From Weissella cibaria (lineage in GTDB: Bacteria; Bacillota; Bacilli; Lactobacillales; Lactobacillaceae): a stretch of 64,000 nucleotides of DNA. Shown in pieces: positions 18,429 through 27,600 of the stretch. The stretch lies in the NCBI RefSeq assembly GCF_004521965.1, contig NZ_SDGK01000008.1, positions 17,269-81,268 of the forward strand, read 5' to 3'. A program made the translations under genes and the position numbers. Position 1 is the stretch's first letter; each line of letters starts with the position of its first letter. Under the pieces are notes generated by a model. That model ran no database searches. It was given only the letters and a program-made list of their open reading frames with translations, and was not told the origin of the DNA.

Positions 18429-19772
18429 TTAGTCTTTCGTAGCGTGTGCTTGTACAGCCTCTACAAATAAATCACCACGGGTTTCGAAGTTTGGGAATTG
18501 ATCCCACGACGCCGCCGCTGGTGATAGTAGGACGACATCACCAGTTTCACTAAGTTCAAAAGCTGGTTCAACCGCTGCTGGGGCGTCTGTGGCGTGGACG
18601 ACGGGAATCGCCAACGCCTCCCCGACTGCCGCAACCTTGTCCGCTGTTTGACCAAACACAATCAATGCCTTGACGTGCGCCTTCATTGCTTGAAGTAAGC
18701 GCATCTGATCATCGCCACGGTCTAAACCACCCGCTAGCAATACAACAGGTGCTGTAAAGCCAGACAAAGCCATTTCAGTTGCTTCGATATCTGTCGCCTT
18801 AGAGTCATTATATACTTGACGTCCGTCAAACGTACCAACAAACTGCAAACGGTGTTCAACACCCGTAAAGCGTCGCAACGCCTCGGCAATATCGTTAGTT
18901 GGCACATGGCGTAACTTACCGACTGCGATTGCTACCAGCGCATTTTCTACGTTGTGATCACCCGGCACGCCAAGCTCGGTTGCAGCCATGACCAACTCGC
19001 CTTGATAGTATAACTGACCATCATGCTCGTAGGCGCCGTATTCACTGTTGTCCAATCGTGAGACTGGTATAACAGTTGCAGCGGTTTGTTGCGCCAATTC
19101 ACGCCACTCAGCGCGATCGTAATTAATCACTAAATAGTCATCCGCCGTTTGATGTTTGGTAATCCCCATTTTAGCAGCCACGTAATTTTCACGTGAGCCA
19201 TGGTAATCCAAGTGCGATGCAAAAATATTCGTAATAATCGCAATATTAGGCTTGGCTTCAGGCATCCCCATCAATTGGAATGATGATAATTCAGTGACTA
19301 AAGTATCTGTATCGCTCAAACTAGGTGCCACTTCACTTACCGGTGTCCCAATATTGCCAGCAACAACAACTTGATGGTCGGACTTCGCTTGCGTACGCAA
19401 TACAGCTGCAATCATCTCAGTTGTCGTTGTCTTACCATTCGAACCAGTTAATGCAACCCATTCACCACGAATATATTTTTGCGCCACGGCAACTTCGACC
19501 ACAATTGGAATACCTGCATCTTCGGCTGCCATAAGAACTGGAATCGTGTACGGAATACCTGGATTTTTAACAACTAAGTCAACACCCGCTAATAGTTCCT
19601 TGGTTTGTTCAGTTGTAAACGTTGCCCCACGCGCTTGTAGCGCCACAACGTCCTCGTTTGTCACATCCATCTTTGGGTCTGAAACCGTCACTTGCGCACC
19701 TTCGTTTAATAACAACGACGCAACGGCTGCTCCAGAACGTGCAAAGCCAATTACCAAAACATGCTTATTCAT
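18429..19772 (-). CDS. murD: MurD, UDP-MurNAc-L-Ala--D-Glu ligase
   Basis: Cytosolic Mur ligase adding D-glutamate to the peptidoglycan precursor. In 447 residues the ATP loop GSNGKTTTTE is at about 110-119. The middle-domain segment NIFASHLDYHGSRENYVAAK and the C-domain GVEHRLQFVG and YNDSKATD motifs are all present. Ribosome site AAGGGG before the ATG at 19772. A 105-base gap with inverted repeats separates it from mraY. Confidence 0.96.
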   Translation of the reverse strand: MNKHVLVIGFARSGAAVASLLLNEGAQVTVSDPKMDVTNEDVVALQARGATFTTEQTKELLAGVDLVVKNPGIPYTIPVLMAAEDAGIPIVVEVAVAQKYIRGEWVALTGSNGKTTTTEMIAAVLRTQAKSDHQVVVAGNIGTPVSEVAPSLSDTDTLVTELSSFQLMGMPEAKPNIAIITNIFASHLDYHGSRENYVAAKMGITKHQTADDYLVINYDRAEWRELAQQTAATVIPVSRLDNSEYGAYEHDGQLYYQGELVMAATELGVPGDHNVENALVAIAVGKLRHVPTNDIAEALRRFTGVEHRLQFVGTFDGRQVYNDSKATDIEATEMALSGFTAPVVLLAGGLDRGDDQMRLLQAMKAHVKALIVFGQTADKVAAVGEALAIPVVHATDAPAAVEPAFELSETGDVVLLSPAAASWDQFPNFETRGDLFVEAVQAHATKD

Positions 19773-19803
19773 GATCAGATCCCCTTAAATAAAATATGTA
19801 CAC

Positions 19804-19841
19804 GGGCAAGCCCGCAGGGCATTTTGCTGTTAACAAAATGC
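19804..19841 (-). repeat. Inverted repeats between mraY and murD
   Basis: An 8-bp perfect stem GCATTTTG/CAAAATGC (19819-19826 with 19834-19841) lies beside a small GGGC/GCCC hairpin (19804-19813). No clear U-run follows on the minus strand. It may be an attenuator or RNA-stability element inside the dcw transcript. Confidence 0.4.
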
Positions 19842-19877
19842 GATATGTCAGTGTTTCCGCTTTAATTAAATAGTTAT

Positions 19878-20870
19878 TTACTTAAACAAGATAAAATATA
19901 GAACGGCAACAATCGAACCAACCGCCCAGAAGAATAAGTCCACTTGCCATTCATTCCATGGCTTGTCAGTGTTTCCCATCAAGCCACCCTTTTCGAAGCT
20001 GTGGTGAATAGGCGTCATCAAGAATACGCGCTTCTTGAAAAAGTGATAACTGGTTACTTGAATCATAACGGTTAACGTCTCAACCATAAAGACAAAGCCA
20101 ATCAAAATCAATGACCATTCCCGGTGAAGGACTAATGCGTTCATTGCCAGTCCAGCCCCTAACGCAAGGGATCCCGTATCGCCCATGAAGATTGTTGCTG
20201 GATAATGGTTAAAGACCAAGAATCCCAGTAAAGCGCCGATCATCAAAGCGTCTAACAAAACCATACTCATATCGCCTTGCATCAAGGCGATAATTAGATA
20301 GGCGACATAAGCGATAATGGCCGTCCCAGATGCTAAACCATCTAACCCGTCTGTCAGGTTTGTCGCATTAGACCACCCAACAAGCCAAAAAATAGTAAAC
20401 AGGGCATAAACCACAACACTGTTGATTTCACCCAACCCAAATGGCAAGGCGAGCACAAAGTCAAATTTTCCCAAGTAAAGCACTGTCATTGCCAGTAAAG
20501 CAGCAACGATTTGTGCTGTCAGCTTTGGCAAAAAACGGAAACCTTCATCACGGTGATTGAAGATTTTGATACTGTCATCAAAACCGCCAACCAAAGCAAA
20601 CACAATAATGGCAATTAGTGTTGCCCAACCCGTTGGCGTTGCGTGTCCGGTTGCTAACGCGAGAATCACGAATCCCAACACAACAACTGGGATAAACCCA
20701 GCCCCACCCATCGTGGGTGTGCCGGCTTTGGCTGCGTGATCAGGTCCATTTCCCCCTGTACGCATCACCAGTTGTTGCACCTTAATCTTTTTAAACCAAT
20801 CTCGCAAGCGGGGCACAACTAGCACCGATGCAATTAGACCTACTAATAAGCCTAGTAACAAAGTCGTCAT
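19878..20870 (-). CDS. mraY: MraY, phospho-MurNAc-pentapeptide translocase
   Basis: Integral membrane enzyme that makes lipid I from UDP-MurNAc-pentapeptide and undecaprenyl phosphate. I took the ATG at 20870, with AGGAGAC before it, giving 330 residues. About ten membrane helices are visible. Catalytic-site motifs are DDSIKIFNHRDEG, the NATNLTDGLDGLASG loop and HHSFEKGG, plus the MPTMGG-type start GTPTMGGAGFI. Its place between pbpB and murD is standard. Confidence 0.95.
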   Translation of the reverse strand: MTTLLLGLLVGLIASVLVVPRLRDWFKKIKVQQLVMRTGGNGPDHAAKAGTPTMGGAGFIPVVVLGFVILALATGHATPTGWATLIAIIVFALVGGFDDSIKIFNHRDEGFRFLPKLTAQIVAALLAMTVLYLGKFDFVLALPFGLGEINSVVVYALFTIFWLVGWSNATNLTDGLDGLASGTAIIAYVAYLIIALMQGDMSMVLLDALMIGALLGFLVFNHYPATIFMGDTGSLALGAGLAMNALVLHREWSLILIGFVFMVETLTVMIQVTSYHFFKKRVFLMTPIHHSFEKGGLMGNTDKPWNEWQVDLFFWAVGSIVAVLYFILFK

Positions 20871-20898
20871 CTCGACGTCTCCTCTCAATCATTAATCT

Positions 20899-23091
20899 CT
20901 AATTTGTTTTGGGTTCCTTAAATTCAACCGTAATGTCGTGATACCCATCCGCTAACTTGGTATCAGGCAAAATTGATTGCGTGCTAACGAAACCGTCGCC
21001 CTTGATGACAACATTAATATCCGCTAACTTTGCCCACGCTAACACATCACTTTTTGCCCAACCACCCATATCTGGCACGGCGATGTCATGACCCGTATTT
21101 AAGAATACACGTTGGCCAACCAGCGACTTTTGTCCGCCAATTGGGCTTTGCGATTTAACCGTCTTTCCATCACCCATAACAATTGGGGTTAAATTAGCGG
21201 CAGTCACTTCACGTTTTGCTTCGGCAGTTGATCCACCGACAACAGTTGGAATTTTCACCTCTTGATCCGCGCTAACAACCACCTTATTATCATCCTCCGA
21301 CATTTGCAGGGCCTGTTGCATCACACTAACGAACACGTCAGACATATCGGTTGCAATATTGGCAGTATTTTGTTGCGGTTCTTTCGTCACCACATACATC
21401 AGGTAACGTGGGTTCTTAGCAGGTGCCATCCCCATCCAAGAATGGATCTCATGCGTGTTATCACCTGGTGCTGAATAACCAGTCGCCGTGGCAACCTGTG
21501 CTGTACCAGACTTACCCGTTGTCTTAACCCCTGGGATAGCATACATCTTGCCGAGACCGTATTCGGAATAAATAACATCCTCTAATTGTTCACGGGTCGC
21601 TTTCGCTGTTGATGCCTTAATCGGCTTAGCAACAACTTCACGCTTGGCTTGATAAACCACTTTTTTGGTATTTGGATCAACAATTTTCTCAACAACATGC
21701 GGTTTCAATTCTTCACCATTACCAGCAATGGCTGAGTAAGCCTGCATCATCTGCAACGGTGTAATTGAAATCGCCTGTCCAAAAGCTGTGTTAGCTTGCT
21801 CGATTGGATACTTAAATTGCATTGTTCCAGCAGCTTCGCCGTCCAGCCCAGAGTCAGTTGACTTCAAAAAGCGGAACCGGTGAATATACTTTTCCCATGT
21901 ATCCGCTCCCATCTTTTGCTCTGTCAGAGCCATCGCGACGTTTGACGATTCTGCAATACCACGGGCATACGTAATTTCACCCCAACCCTCACCATTGTTC
22001 CAATCAGTAACCGCCCGGTCGCCAATTTTTAATGTACCGGATTGGTAAGTTGCATCGCCATTCCAATTGTCCGTATCGATGGCAGCCGCTAACGTGATTC
22101 CTTTCATAACCGAGCCTGGCTCAAATGTCGTTGATGACAACTCGTTATTCCAATACGTACCAACCCCTTTACGGGTCGTTGCATTAAACGTTGGCCGTTG
22201 CGTTGTTGCTACGATATTTCCCGTCTTCGTATCCATCACAACCGCGATGGCCGACTTAGGTTTCATATCCTCATCCAACGCGTCCATTTTCTTTTCCAGC
22301 GTCGTTTGCAACTTCGTATTCAACGTTGTATAGATATCATAACCATTTTCGGCCGGTTGATTATGTTTTGAAACAGCCAGATCTCCGTCATCGACGCTGG
22401 TATTTTTAACACCATTTTTCCCAGTCAATTGCTTGTTATACGCCTGTTCCAATCCCATCATCCCTGTTAACGTCTGTTTACCCGTCTTATCGTTCACTTT
22501 CTCACTGGTCATTCCCACCAAATCCGAAGCGAATTTACCATTAGGATAAAAACGTGACGTCCCTGGTGTAAAAATAATCCCCGGGATTTTCAAGGCCTTA
22601 ACCTTCTTGTACGTCGTGACATCCATTTTCAGCCCGCGTTGGCCAAACTGAACTTGATTCAAATCTTGCTTTCGGGCATTAGCTAGCACCTTTTGATATT
22701 CCACCGGTTTACCACCTAAAACCCCAGCCAATTGCTTCGCAACCTTTTTATCTTGGCTAGGCTTTACGTAAGCAGGTTTACCATCCGCATCAATTTGCGA
22801 TTTATCTAACACAGCCGCGGCCGTGTAAGTTGATGAATTTTCAGCCAAAACATTTCCAACCGAATCAAAGATTTCACCACGCTTGGCTTGCACCTCGTTT
22901 TGACTCTGATAAATGAGTTGAGCGGCCTTGTCCAACTTATGTCCCTTTACCTCTTTGGCAACGGCAACATAAGAAAAACGGACCCCCAACACAACCAATA
23001 CCAGTATCATCGACCCAAGCAAAATGCGCCCAGAGTTGCGACTATATTTATCCGATTGGTTACGTTTTGGCATCCGTTGTTTCTTTACCAT
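20899..23091 (-). CDS. pbpB: PBP2B/2x-type septal transpeptidase with PASTA domains
   Basis: Class B penicillin-binding protein crosslinking septal wall, with one N-terminal membrane helix at about 22-45. In 730 residues: dimerisation domain RGEIFDSVGNVLAENSS near 71, active-site SVMK at 327-330, SSN at 382-384 and KSGT at 527-530. Two PASTA repeats follow from about 610 to 728 (IPTVVGGSTAEAKREV and VPDMGGWAKSDVLAWAK). All catalytic motifs are intact. It starts one base after the ftsL stop. Confidence 0.94.
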   Translation of the reverse strand: MVKKQRMPKRNQSDKYSRNSGRILLGSMILVLVVLGVRFSYVAVAKEVKGHKLDKAAQLIYQSQNEVQAKRGEIFDSVGNVLAENSSTYTAAAVLDKSQIDADGKPAYVKPSQDKKVAKQLAGVLGGKPVEYQKVLANARKQDLNQVQFGQRGLKMDVTTYKKVKALKIPGIIFTPGTSRFYPNGKFASDLVGMTSEKVNDKTGKQTLTGMMGLEQAYNKQLTGKNGVKNTSVDDGDLAVSKHNQPAENGYDIYTTLNTKLQTTLEKKMDALDEDMKPKSAIAVVMDTKTGNIVATTQRPTFNATTRKGVGTYWNNELSSTTFEPGSVMKGITLAAAIDTDNWNGDATYQSGTLKIGDRAVTDWNNGEGWGEITYARGIAESSNVAMALTEQKMGADTWEKYIHRFRFLKSTDSGLDGEAAGTMQFKYPIEQANTAFGQAISITPLQMMQAYSAIAGNGEELKPHVVEKIVDPNTKKVVYQAKREVVAKPIKASTAKATREQLEDVIYSEYGLGKMYAIPGVKTTGKSGTAQVATATGYSAPGDNTHEIHSWMGMAPAKNPRYLMYVVTKEPQQNTANIATDMSDVFVSVMQQALQMSEDDNKVVVSADQEVKIPTVVGGSTAEAKREVTAANLTPIVMGDGKTVKSQSPIGGQKSLVGQRVFLNTGHDIAVPDMGGWAKSDVLAWAKLADINVVIKGDGFVSTQSILPDTKLADGYHDITVEFKEPKTN

Positions 23092-23092
23092 G

Positions 23093-23464
23093 CTACTTCA
23101 CGTTCCTTATGTTTTGATTCTGTAAACTCAAACCATGCTTTTCAGCAACTTTACCCAAGCGATCTGGACTAGATAAGCTGCTAACTTCTTGCTTCAAATC
23201 GTTATTTTTGTCACGTAATTGTTCGAGCTGCGTCGTTGTTGACTGGAGTTGCTTATTAGCTGAAGCACCCTTACTTGCCATGAACATGACCAAAAACGCC
23301 ATAAAGGCAACCGTTACAACCGCGGCAGCCGCCATTGTCAAATCCATTGCATTCCAAACGGGCTTCTCATAAGGGCGACGCACCGTCTTAGTCTTAACCC
23401 GGCGTTGCGGCTTATTAACTTTTTTTGGCGCTGTATTGCCAGCGTACTTTGGCATTGCATCCAT
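23093..23464 (-). CDS. ftsL: FtsL division protein
   Basis: Small bitopic protein of the DivIB-FtsL-DivIC complex. The 123 residues show a basic cytosolic N-terminus, one membrane helix at about 45-67 (AAAAVVTVAFMAFLVMFMA) and an extracellular leucine-zipper-like coiled coil (TTQLEQLRDKNNDLKQEVSSL). The sequence is poorly conserved across species; the call rests on topology, size and position between rsmH and pbpB. A second ATG at codon 4 is possible. Confidence 0.9.
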   Translation of the reverse strand: MDAMPKYAGNTAPKKVNKPQRRVKTKTVRRPYEKPVWNAMDLTMAAAAVVTVAFMAFLVMFMASKGASANKQLQSTTTQLEQLRDKNNDLKQEVSSLSSPDRLGKVAEKHGLSLQNQNIRNVK

Positions 23465-23515
23465 GACTTTCAGATCCTTCCTTACACGTTCTTATTTAGG
23501 TAAGAACAGTTTTCA

Positions 23516-24460
23516 TTAACGTAGTCTTTCAATAACACGTAACTTGGCAGAATGTGCCCGGTGATTTTCCGCCATTTCTTCTTCAGATGGCAAAATTGGC
23601 TTACGTGACACCAATTTAAAATCAGGTTGCATCTCATCTGGAATGATTGGCAGCCCCGCTGGCACTTCCGGTAACGCCGTCTTTTCTTTAAACATTGTCT
23701 TTACTAGACGATCTTCCAACGAGTGGAACGTAATAACTGAAATCCGGCCCCCAACTTTTAACATGTCAATCGCTTGGGCTAAAGATTCTTCTACCACCCC
23801 AAGTTCATCATTAACTGCGATACGAATCGCTTGAAATGATCGCTTAGCTGGATGTCCACCTGTACGGCGAGCCGCAGCCGGAATAGCTGACTTAATCACT
23901 TCTACCAATTCAAAAGTTGTTTCAATTGGTTTAATCGCACGTTGCCGTTCAACAGCGCGTGCAATTTGCTTGGCAAACTTTTCCTCACCATAACGAGACA
24001 AAATACGAAATAAGTCGTGGAAATCCCACTCATTAACAACCGTCCGGGCATTCAACTCTTGGGATTGATCCATCCGCATGTCAAGTGGCGCATCGTAGTT
24101 GTATGAGAAGCCACGTTGCCCATCATCGAACTGTGGTGATGACACGCCAAGATCGTAAACAATCCCATCGATTTCAGTCACACCGACTTCAGCCAAAGCA
24201 GCTTTCAAATTACGAAAATTATTTTGAATAAAAGCTATCTTACCAGCTGCTAACTCAGCTGCTAGGTGCTCCTTGTTGTAGTTGATTGCCGTAATGTCTT
24301 GATCAAACGACCAGAGCTTACCCGTTATCAAACGGCTGGCCAACAATTGTGAGTGACCACCGCCACCTAAGGTTGCATCCACATAGACACCATCTGGCTT
24401 AACATTTAAATTATCGATTGCTTCATTAAGCAAGACTGTCACGTGATTAAATTCCGTCAT
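23516..24460 (-). CDS. rsmH: RsmH, 16S rRNA m4C1402 methyltransferase
   Basis: SAM-dependent enzyme methylating N4 of C1402 in the ribosomal P-site. The 314 residues hold the SAM loop [10 protein letters not shown] at about 28-37, the [22 protein letters not shown] block and the conserved [15 protein letters not shown] near the C-terminus. It is the second dcw gene as usual. Confidence 0.96.
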   Translation of the reverse strand: MTEFNHVTVLLNEAIDNLNVKPDGVYVDATLGGGGHSQLLASRLITGKLWSFDQDITAINYNKEHLAAELAAGKIAFIQNNFRNLKAALAEVGVTEIDGIVYDLGVSSPQFDDGQRGFSYNYDAPLDMRMDQSQELNARTVVNEWDFHDLFRILSRYGEEKFAKQIARAVERQRAIKPIETTFELVEVIKSAIPAAARRTGGHPAKRSFQAIRIAVNDELGVVEESLAQAIDMLKVGGRISVITFHSLEDRLVKTMFKEKTALPEVPAGLPIIPDEMQPDFKLVSRKPILPSEEEMAENHRAHSAKLRVIERLR

Positions 24461-24520
24461 GGCTTAAACCGTTTGACCTTTCATCTTAGTTAACCGGCAT
24501 AACCCAGTTTGTTTTATTTT

Positions 24521-24955
24521 TTAGAAACCGAGGTCTTCCAAACCATCGGCAATATCATCAAAATTCTCAGCTGTTTCTTCTTCGTAGGCTCGCCACTTTT
24601 CAGCACTCCACAACTCAAAAGTATCATCACCAAGGCCAAACACTGTCACATCCTTATCAAGGTTGGCATATTCACGCAAAGTCTGTGACAAATTCACGCG
24701 ACCTTGCTTGTCAAATTCGACTTCCAATGCGCCACCAAAAACAAATCGCTTAAATTGGCGTGCCTTAGCATTGGTTTCCGGCAAAGCATTAATCTTGGCA
24801 GAAAAATATTGCCAACCGCTCATTGTATAAGCACGCAGTGAATGATCCATCCAACGTGTGATAACAAAGGCATCACCTAATTGACTGCGAAATTTTGCAG
24901 GGATAATCAACCGGTTCTTCGTATCCAGCGTGTGCTGGTATGTACCCATGAACAT
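24521..24955 (-). CDS. mraZ: MraZ, dcw cluster regulator
   Basis: DNA-binding protein of the double-AbrB fold that forms ring-shaped oligomers and, in studied species, represses its own dcw promoter. The 144 residues hold both SpoVT/AbrB-like halves with the DXXXR-type motifs (LDTKNRLIIPAKFR near 10-23 and FDKQGRVNLSQTLREYA near 80-96). The strong GGGGG ribosome site lies before ATG 24955. Upstream are two arrays of GTGG motifs spaced 10 bp apart that fit its known binding pattern. Confidence 0.95.
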   Translation of the reverse strand: MFMGTYQHTLDTKNRLIIPAKFRSQLGDAFVITRWMDHSLRAYTMSGWQYFSAKINALPETNAKARQFKRFVFGGALEVEFDKQGRVNLSQTLREYANLDKDVTVFGLGDDTFELWSAEKWRAYEEETAENFDDIADGLEDLGF

Positions 24956-25040
24956 CGGCGTTACCCCCTTTCAATTTAACCAACTAGGTCTACCAGTTGC
25001 GAATGTTAAGAAAAGTCGAAAATTCAATACATTTAATTTA

Positions 25041-25084
25041 CCACAATCTCCCACATCTCACCACCTTCCCCCACACGTCACCAC
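25041..25084 (-). promoter_or_regulatory. Probable MraZ operator: five GTGG motifs, 10-bp period
   Basis: On the minus strand GTGG starts every 10 bases exactly, covering 25041-25044, 25051-25054, 25061-25064, 25071-25074 and 25081-25084, with G/T and variable bases after it. MraZ of other bacteria binds direct repeats of a similar G-rich core with about one DNA turn between them. The array ends 86 bases before the mraZ start codon. A TAAATT -10-like box lies right after it, and a TATATT box just before it; the true promoter is not certain. Confidence 0.75.
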
Positions 25085-25251
25085 AAGAATATAGCTTGAT
25101 TTTAGAGACAGAAATGTTGATATACCGGTCTGGAGTAACCTTTTTAACAGTCACTTTACAAGTTTTCGAAGAACTTTAGAATTTGAAGAATTCTTTAACT
25201 TTCCAGGCGAAAAAGCTTGATATAACAACCTTTTAAGTTAATGATAAGCCA

Positions 25252-25285
25252 GTGGTGAATGGTGGTACGTGGTGGGAGGCGGTGA
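25252..25285 (+). promoter_or_regulatory. Second GTGG array, opposite strand, 10-bp period
   Basis: On the plus strand GTGG begins at 25252, 25262 and 25272 and a GTGA at 25282, again exactly 10 bases apart. It is the mirror orientation of the array at 25041-25084 and lies about 165 bases further upstream of mraZ, next to the terminator at 25295-25343. It could be a distal MraZ site allowing looping, or chance in a G-rich stretch. The 160 bases between the arrays hold no gene I can support. Confidence 0.55.
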
Positions 25286-25294
25286 CACTGTTTC

Positions 25295-25343
25295 GCAAAA
25301 AAAAAGAGGTTAGAACAGATTACTCTGTTCTAACCTCTTAGGA
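25295..25343 (-). terminator. Terminator of the 126-residue membrane protein gene
   Basis: A long stem (GAGGTTAGAACAGA pairing with TCTGTTCTAACCTC, short loop) is followed on the minus strand by about nine T residues. It isolates the dcw cluster from upstream genes. Confidence 0.9.
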
Positions 25344-25377
25344 CGTAAAACTCCATGACAAGTCAATCACGATGTCA

Positions 25378-25758
25378 TTATATTTCGCGGAAACCGCCAT
25401 CCACTGGGATTTGATTCTCTACATCAACCTCCTCCTCTTGTCCGCGCGTAAACGCAAACAACTCAATGACGAAGTACAGTGCGGCTAAGTAATAACCGTA
25501 GATATGTGAATTTAACCCTAACCAAATTGAAGCCAAGAAAAAAATGGGCCAAATAAATAGCAAATACCAAAATGCACCATGTTTCCGTAAGAACGCACCT
25601 GCGATAATGCTAAAAATCATATTCACAATAAATAATGAAAAGACAATTTTAAAATTAACGCTCAATGCCGTTTTATTAATAACGAAAGGTACTAAGAGTG
25701 CCAGAATTGGTACCCAACCCCAAAAACGCCAATCAAACGCTTCCTTTAATCGCTTCAT
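25378..25758 (-). CDS. Small membrane protein of unknown function
   Basis: I do not recognise this 126-residue protein. It has a short basic start (MKRLKEAFDWRFWGW), four hydrophobic stretches at about 14-28, 33-53, 60-80 and 84-104, and an acidic cytosolic tail (GQEEEVDVENQIPVDGG). It follows rsmE by about 37 bases with a GAGGTAAGG ribosome site, and has its own terminator, so it is probably the last gene of the prmA-rsmE unit. No catalytic motif is visible. Confidence 0.75.
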   Translation of the reverse strand: MKRLKEAFDWRFWGWVPILALLVPFVINKTALSVNFKIVFSLFIVNMIFSIIAGAFLRKHGAFWYLLFIWPIFFLASIWLGLNSHIYGYYLAALYFVIELFAFTRGQEEEVDVENQIPVDGGFREI

Positions 25759-25795
25759 GTTCCTTACCTCTTTTTTGTTACCACACTAATCTTTC

Positions 25796-26542
25796 CTAAC
25801 GTTCTAACTCGAGCGCAAAACTCAGAGCGCTAAGCGCATAAAGCGGCGCTGTTTCAGCGCGTAAAATGCGTGGGCCAAGTCCTGCCGCTACAAACCCAAA
25901 CTTTTCCGTTAGTAATTCTAACTCAGCTTCCTTTAAGCCACCTTCAGGCCCAACCAAAAAGGCTACTTCGTCACCTGAATGTAATCGGGCGAACTGTTGG
26001 GCAAGCATTGCTGCTTCCCCTTGCTTTGCGCTTTCTTCCCAAGCCACAATTTTGATCATTGCTTCCGGTAGCGTCAGCGCTTGCAAATTTGGCAAATACT
26101 GAACATCCGGAACAGTTAATCGGTGGGATTGTTCAGCAGCGCCTTGTGCAATCTTGGCGAGACGAGCAATTTTTTTATCTGCCTTCATGCCCCAATGTAC
26201 GACCGACCAATCAGTTTCAACAAAGATAATATGATGCACCCCTAATTCAGTCGCTTTCTGCACCACAAGCTCAGGCTTATCGCCCTTTGCCAGTCCTAAA
26301 ATCAAAGTCGCCTGCACAGGAAGTTCAACATTAGTTTCAACATGTTCCACCACCGTCATCCGTGTCACATCACCATCAATCTTGCTAACCTTAGCAACAA
26401 CCATCGTTTCATGATCGGGATAGACAAACTCAGCCATTGTGCCAACTTTACCACGTAAAACCGTCATCAAATGATGCGCAATGTCATACGGCAAATCAAA
26501 CTCGTCAATCTCTGGCGTTTCCGTCAAAAAATAACGTTGCAT
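25796..26542 (-). CDS. rsmE: RsmE, 16S rRNA m3U1498 methyltransferase
   Basis: SPOUT-class methyltransferase modifying U1498 of 16S rRNA. The 248 residues show the PUA-like N-terminal domain starting MQRYFL and the knot-region motifs VGPEGGLKEAELELL and LGPRILRAETAPLYALS near the C-terminus. The start codon overlaps the prmA stop, the standard prmA-rsmE pairing. Confidence 0.95.
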   Translation of the reverse strand: MQRYFLTETPEIDEFDLPYDIAHHLMTVLRGKVGTMAEFVYPDHETMVVAKVSKIDGDVTRMTVVEHVETNVELPVQATLILGLAKGDKPELVVQKATELGVHHIIFVETDWSVVHWGMKADKKIARLAKIAQGAAEQSHRLTVPDVQYLPNLQALTLPEAMIKIVAWEESAKQGEAAMLAQQFARLHSGDEVAFLVGPEGGLKEAELELLTEKFGFVAAGLGPRILRAETAPLYALSALSFALELER

Positions 26543-27498
26543 TACTTTTCATCCTCACTCGCTCGGTGCGCAATCAAGCCGTACCACTCACCAAGCTTCA
26601 TTTTCTCGTCCATGATGTATCCTGAGGTCTCTAACTTGGCAACGATGACGTCCGCCTTATCTTGGTAGATACCTGACAACAAGAATTTTCCACCTGGTCG
26701 TAAAACAGATTCAACTTGTGGAATCAATGGTACCAGTACCTCTGCCAACATATTAGCAACCACGATATCAAACTCCTGTGCTGGCACGTCCTGCAATAGG
26801 TCGCTCGCCATCACCTTGATATTTGATGCAATTGGGTTCAAATCCAAGTTACCTTGGGCAGAACGAACCGCAACTTCATCAATATCCGTGCCAAGCACTG
26901 AGCTAGCTCCCAACAACTTGGCGGCAATACCAAGGACACCTGAACCAGTGCCGACATCCAACAAACGTTCACCACCACGAATCACAATTTCAAGTGCTTG
27001 CATCATCAACCGCGTCGTGGGGTGAGTACCGGTACCGAATGCCATGCCTGGATCAAGCACAATAACTTGTTCATCCTTTTGTGCTGGAACATACTCTTCC
27101 CACTTCGGTACAACGGTCAAATGACGCGTAACCCGAACTGGGTGGTAATACTTTTGCCATTCCGTCGCCCAGTCATCGTCCTTAACAGCCGTCGTCGTCA
27201 CGGTACCAGGCGTTGCATCCAATCCGAAATCAGCTAATTGATTAACGCGCATTTGTACACCATTAATCACCTCAGGCAAGTTGATATTTTCTGGGAAGTA
27301 CCCTGCCACCACGGCACCAAATTCCCGGTGTTCAACAACATCCCAGTCAACCCACACGGTTGCATCGGCTGGTTCGTAACTATCTACATCAGCGGCGTCA
27401 TCAATTTGAATTCCTTCGGCGCCGGCTTCCATCAAAATATTGCTTACCGCTTCGACCGCTTCACTTTGGGTCTCGACGATTACTTCTTGCCAACTCAT
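26542..27498 (-). CDS. prmA: PrmA, ribosomal protein L11 methyltransferase
   Basis: SAM-dependent enzyme trimethylating ribosomal protein L11. The 318 residues have the N-terminal substrate-recognition domain (MSWQEVIVETQSEAVEAVSNIL) and the catalytic core with DPGMAFGTGTHPTT, the SAM loop LLDVGTGSGVLGIAAKLLG and VANMLAEVL. Length is slightly above average. It is co-transcribed with rsmE. Confidence 0.95.
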   Translation of the reverse strand: MSWQEVIVETQSEAVEAVSNILMEAGAEGIQIDDAADVDSYEPADATVWVDWDVVEHREFGAVVAGYFPENINLPEVINGVQMRVNQLADFGLDATPGTVTTTAVKDDDWATEWQKYYHPVRVTRHLTVVPKWEEYVPAQKDEQVIVLDPGMAFGTGTHPTTRLMMQALEIVIRGGERLLDVGTGSGVLGIAAKLLGASSVLGTDIDEVAVRSAQGNLDLNPIASNIKVMASDLLQDVPAQEFDIVVANMLAEVLVPLIPQVESVLRPGGKFLLSGIYQDKADVIVAKLETSGYIMDEKMKLGEWYGLIAHRASEDEK

Positions 27499-27544
27499 CA
27501 GCTTTTCCTCATCAATTCGTATTAGTATTACCTAAAGAATAACA

Positions 27545-27584
27545 TAAAAAAAGAACGGGAGATAACAAGTATCTCTCGTTCTTA
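27545..27584 (-). terminator. Terminator of pyk
   Basis: An 11-bp stem with one wobble (27553-27563 with 27571-27581, GAACGAGAGAT type) is followed by seven T residues on the minus strand. Confidence 0.9.
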
Positions 27585-27600
27585 ATTAACAACTAACTAA

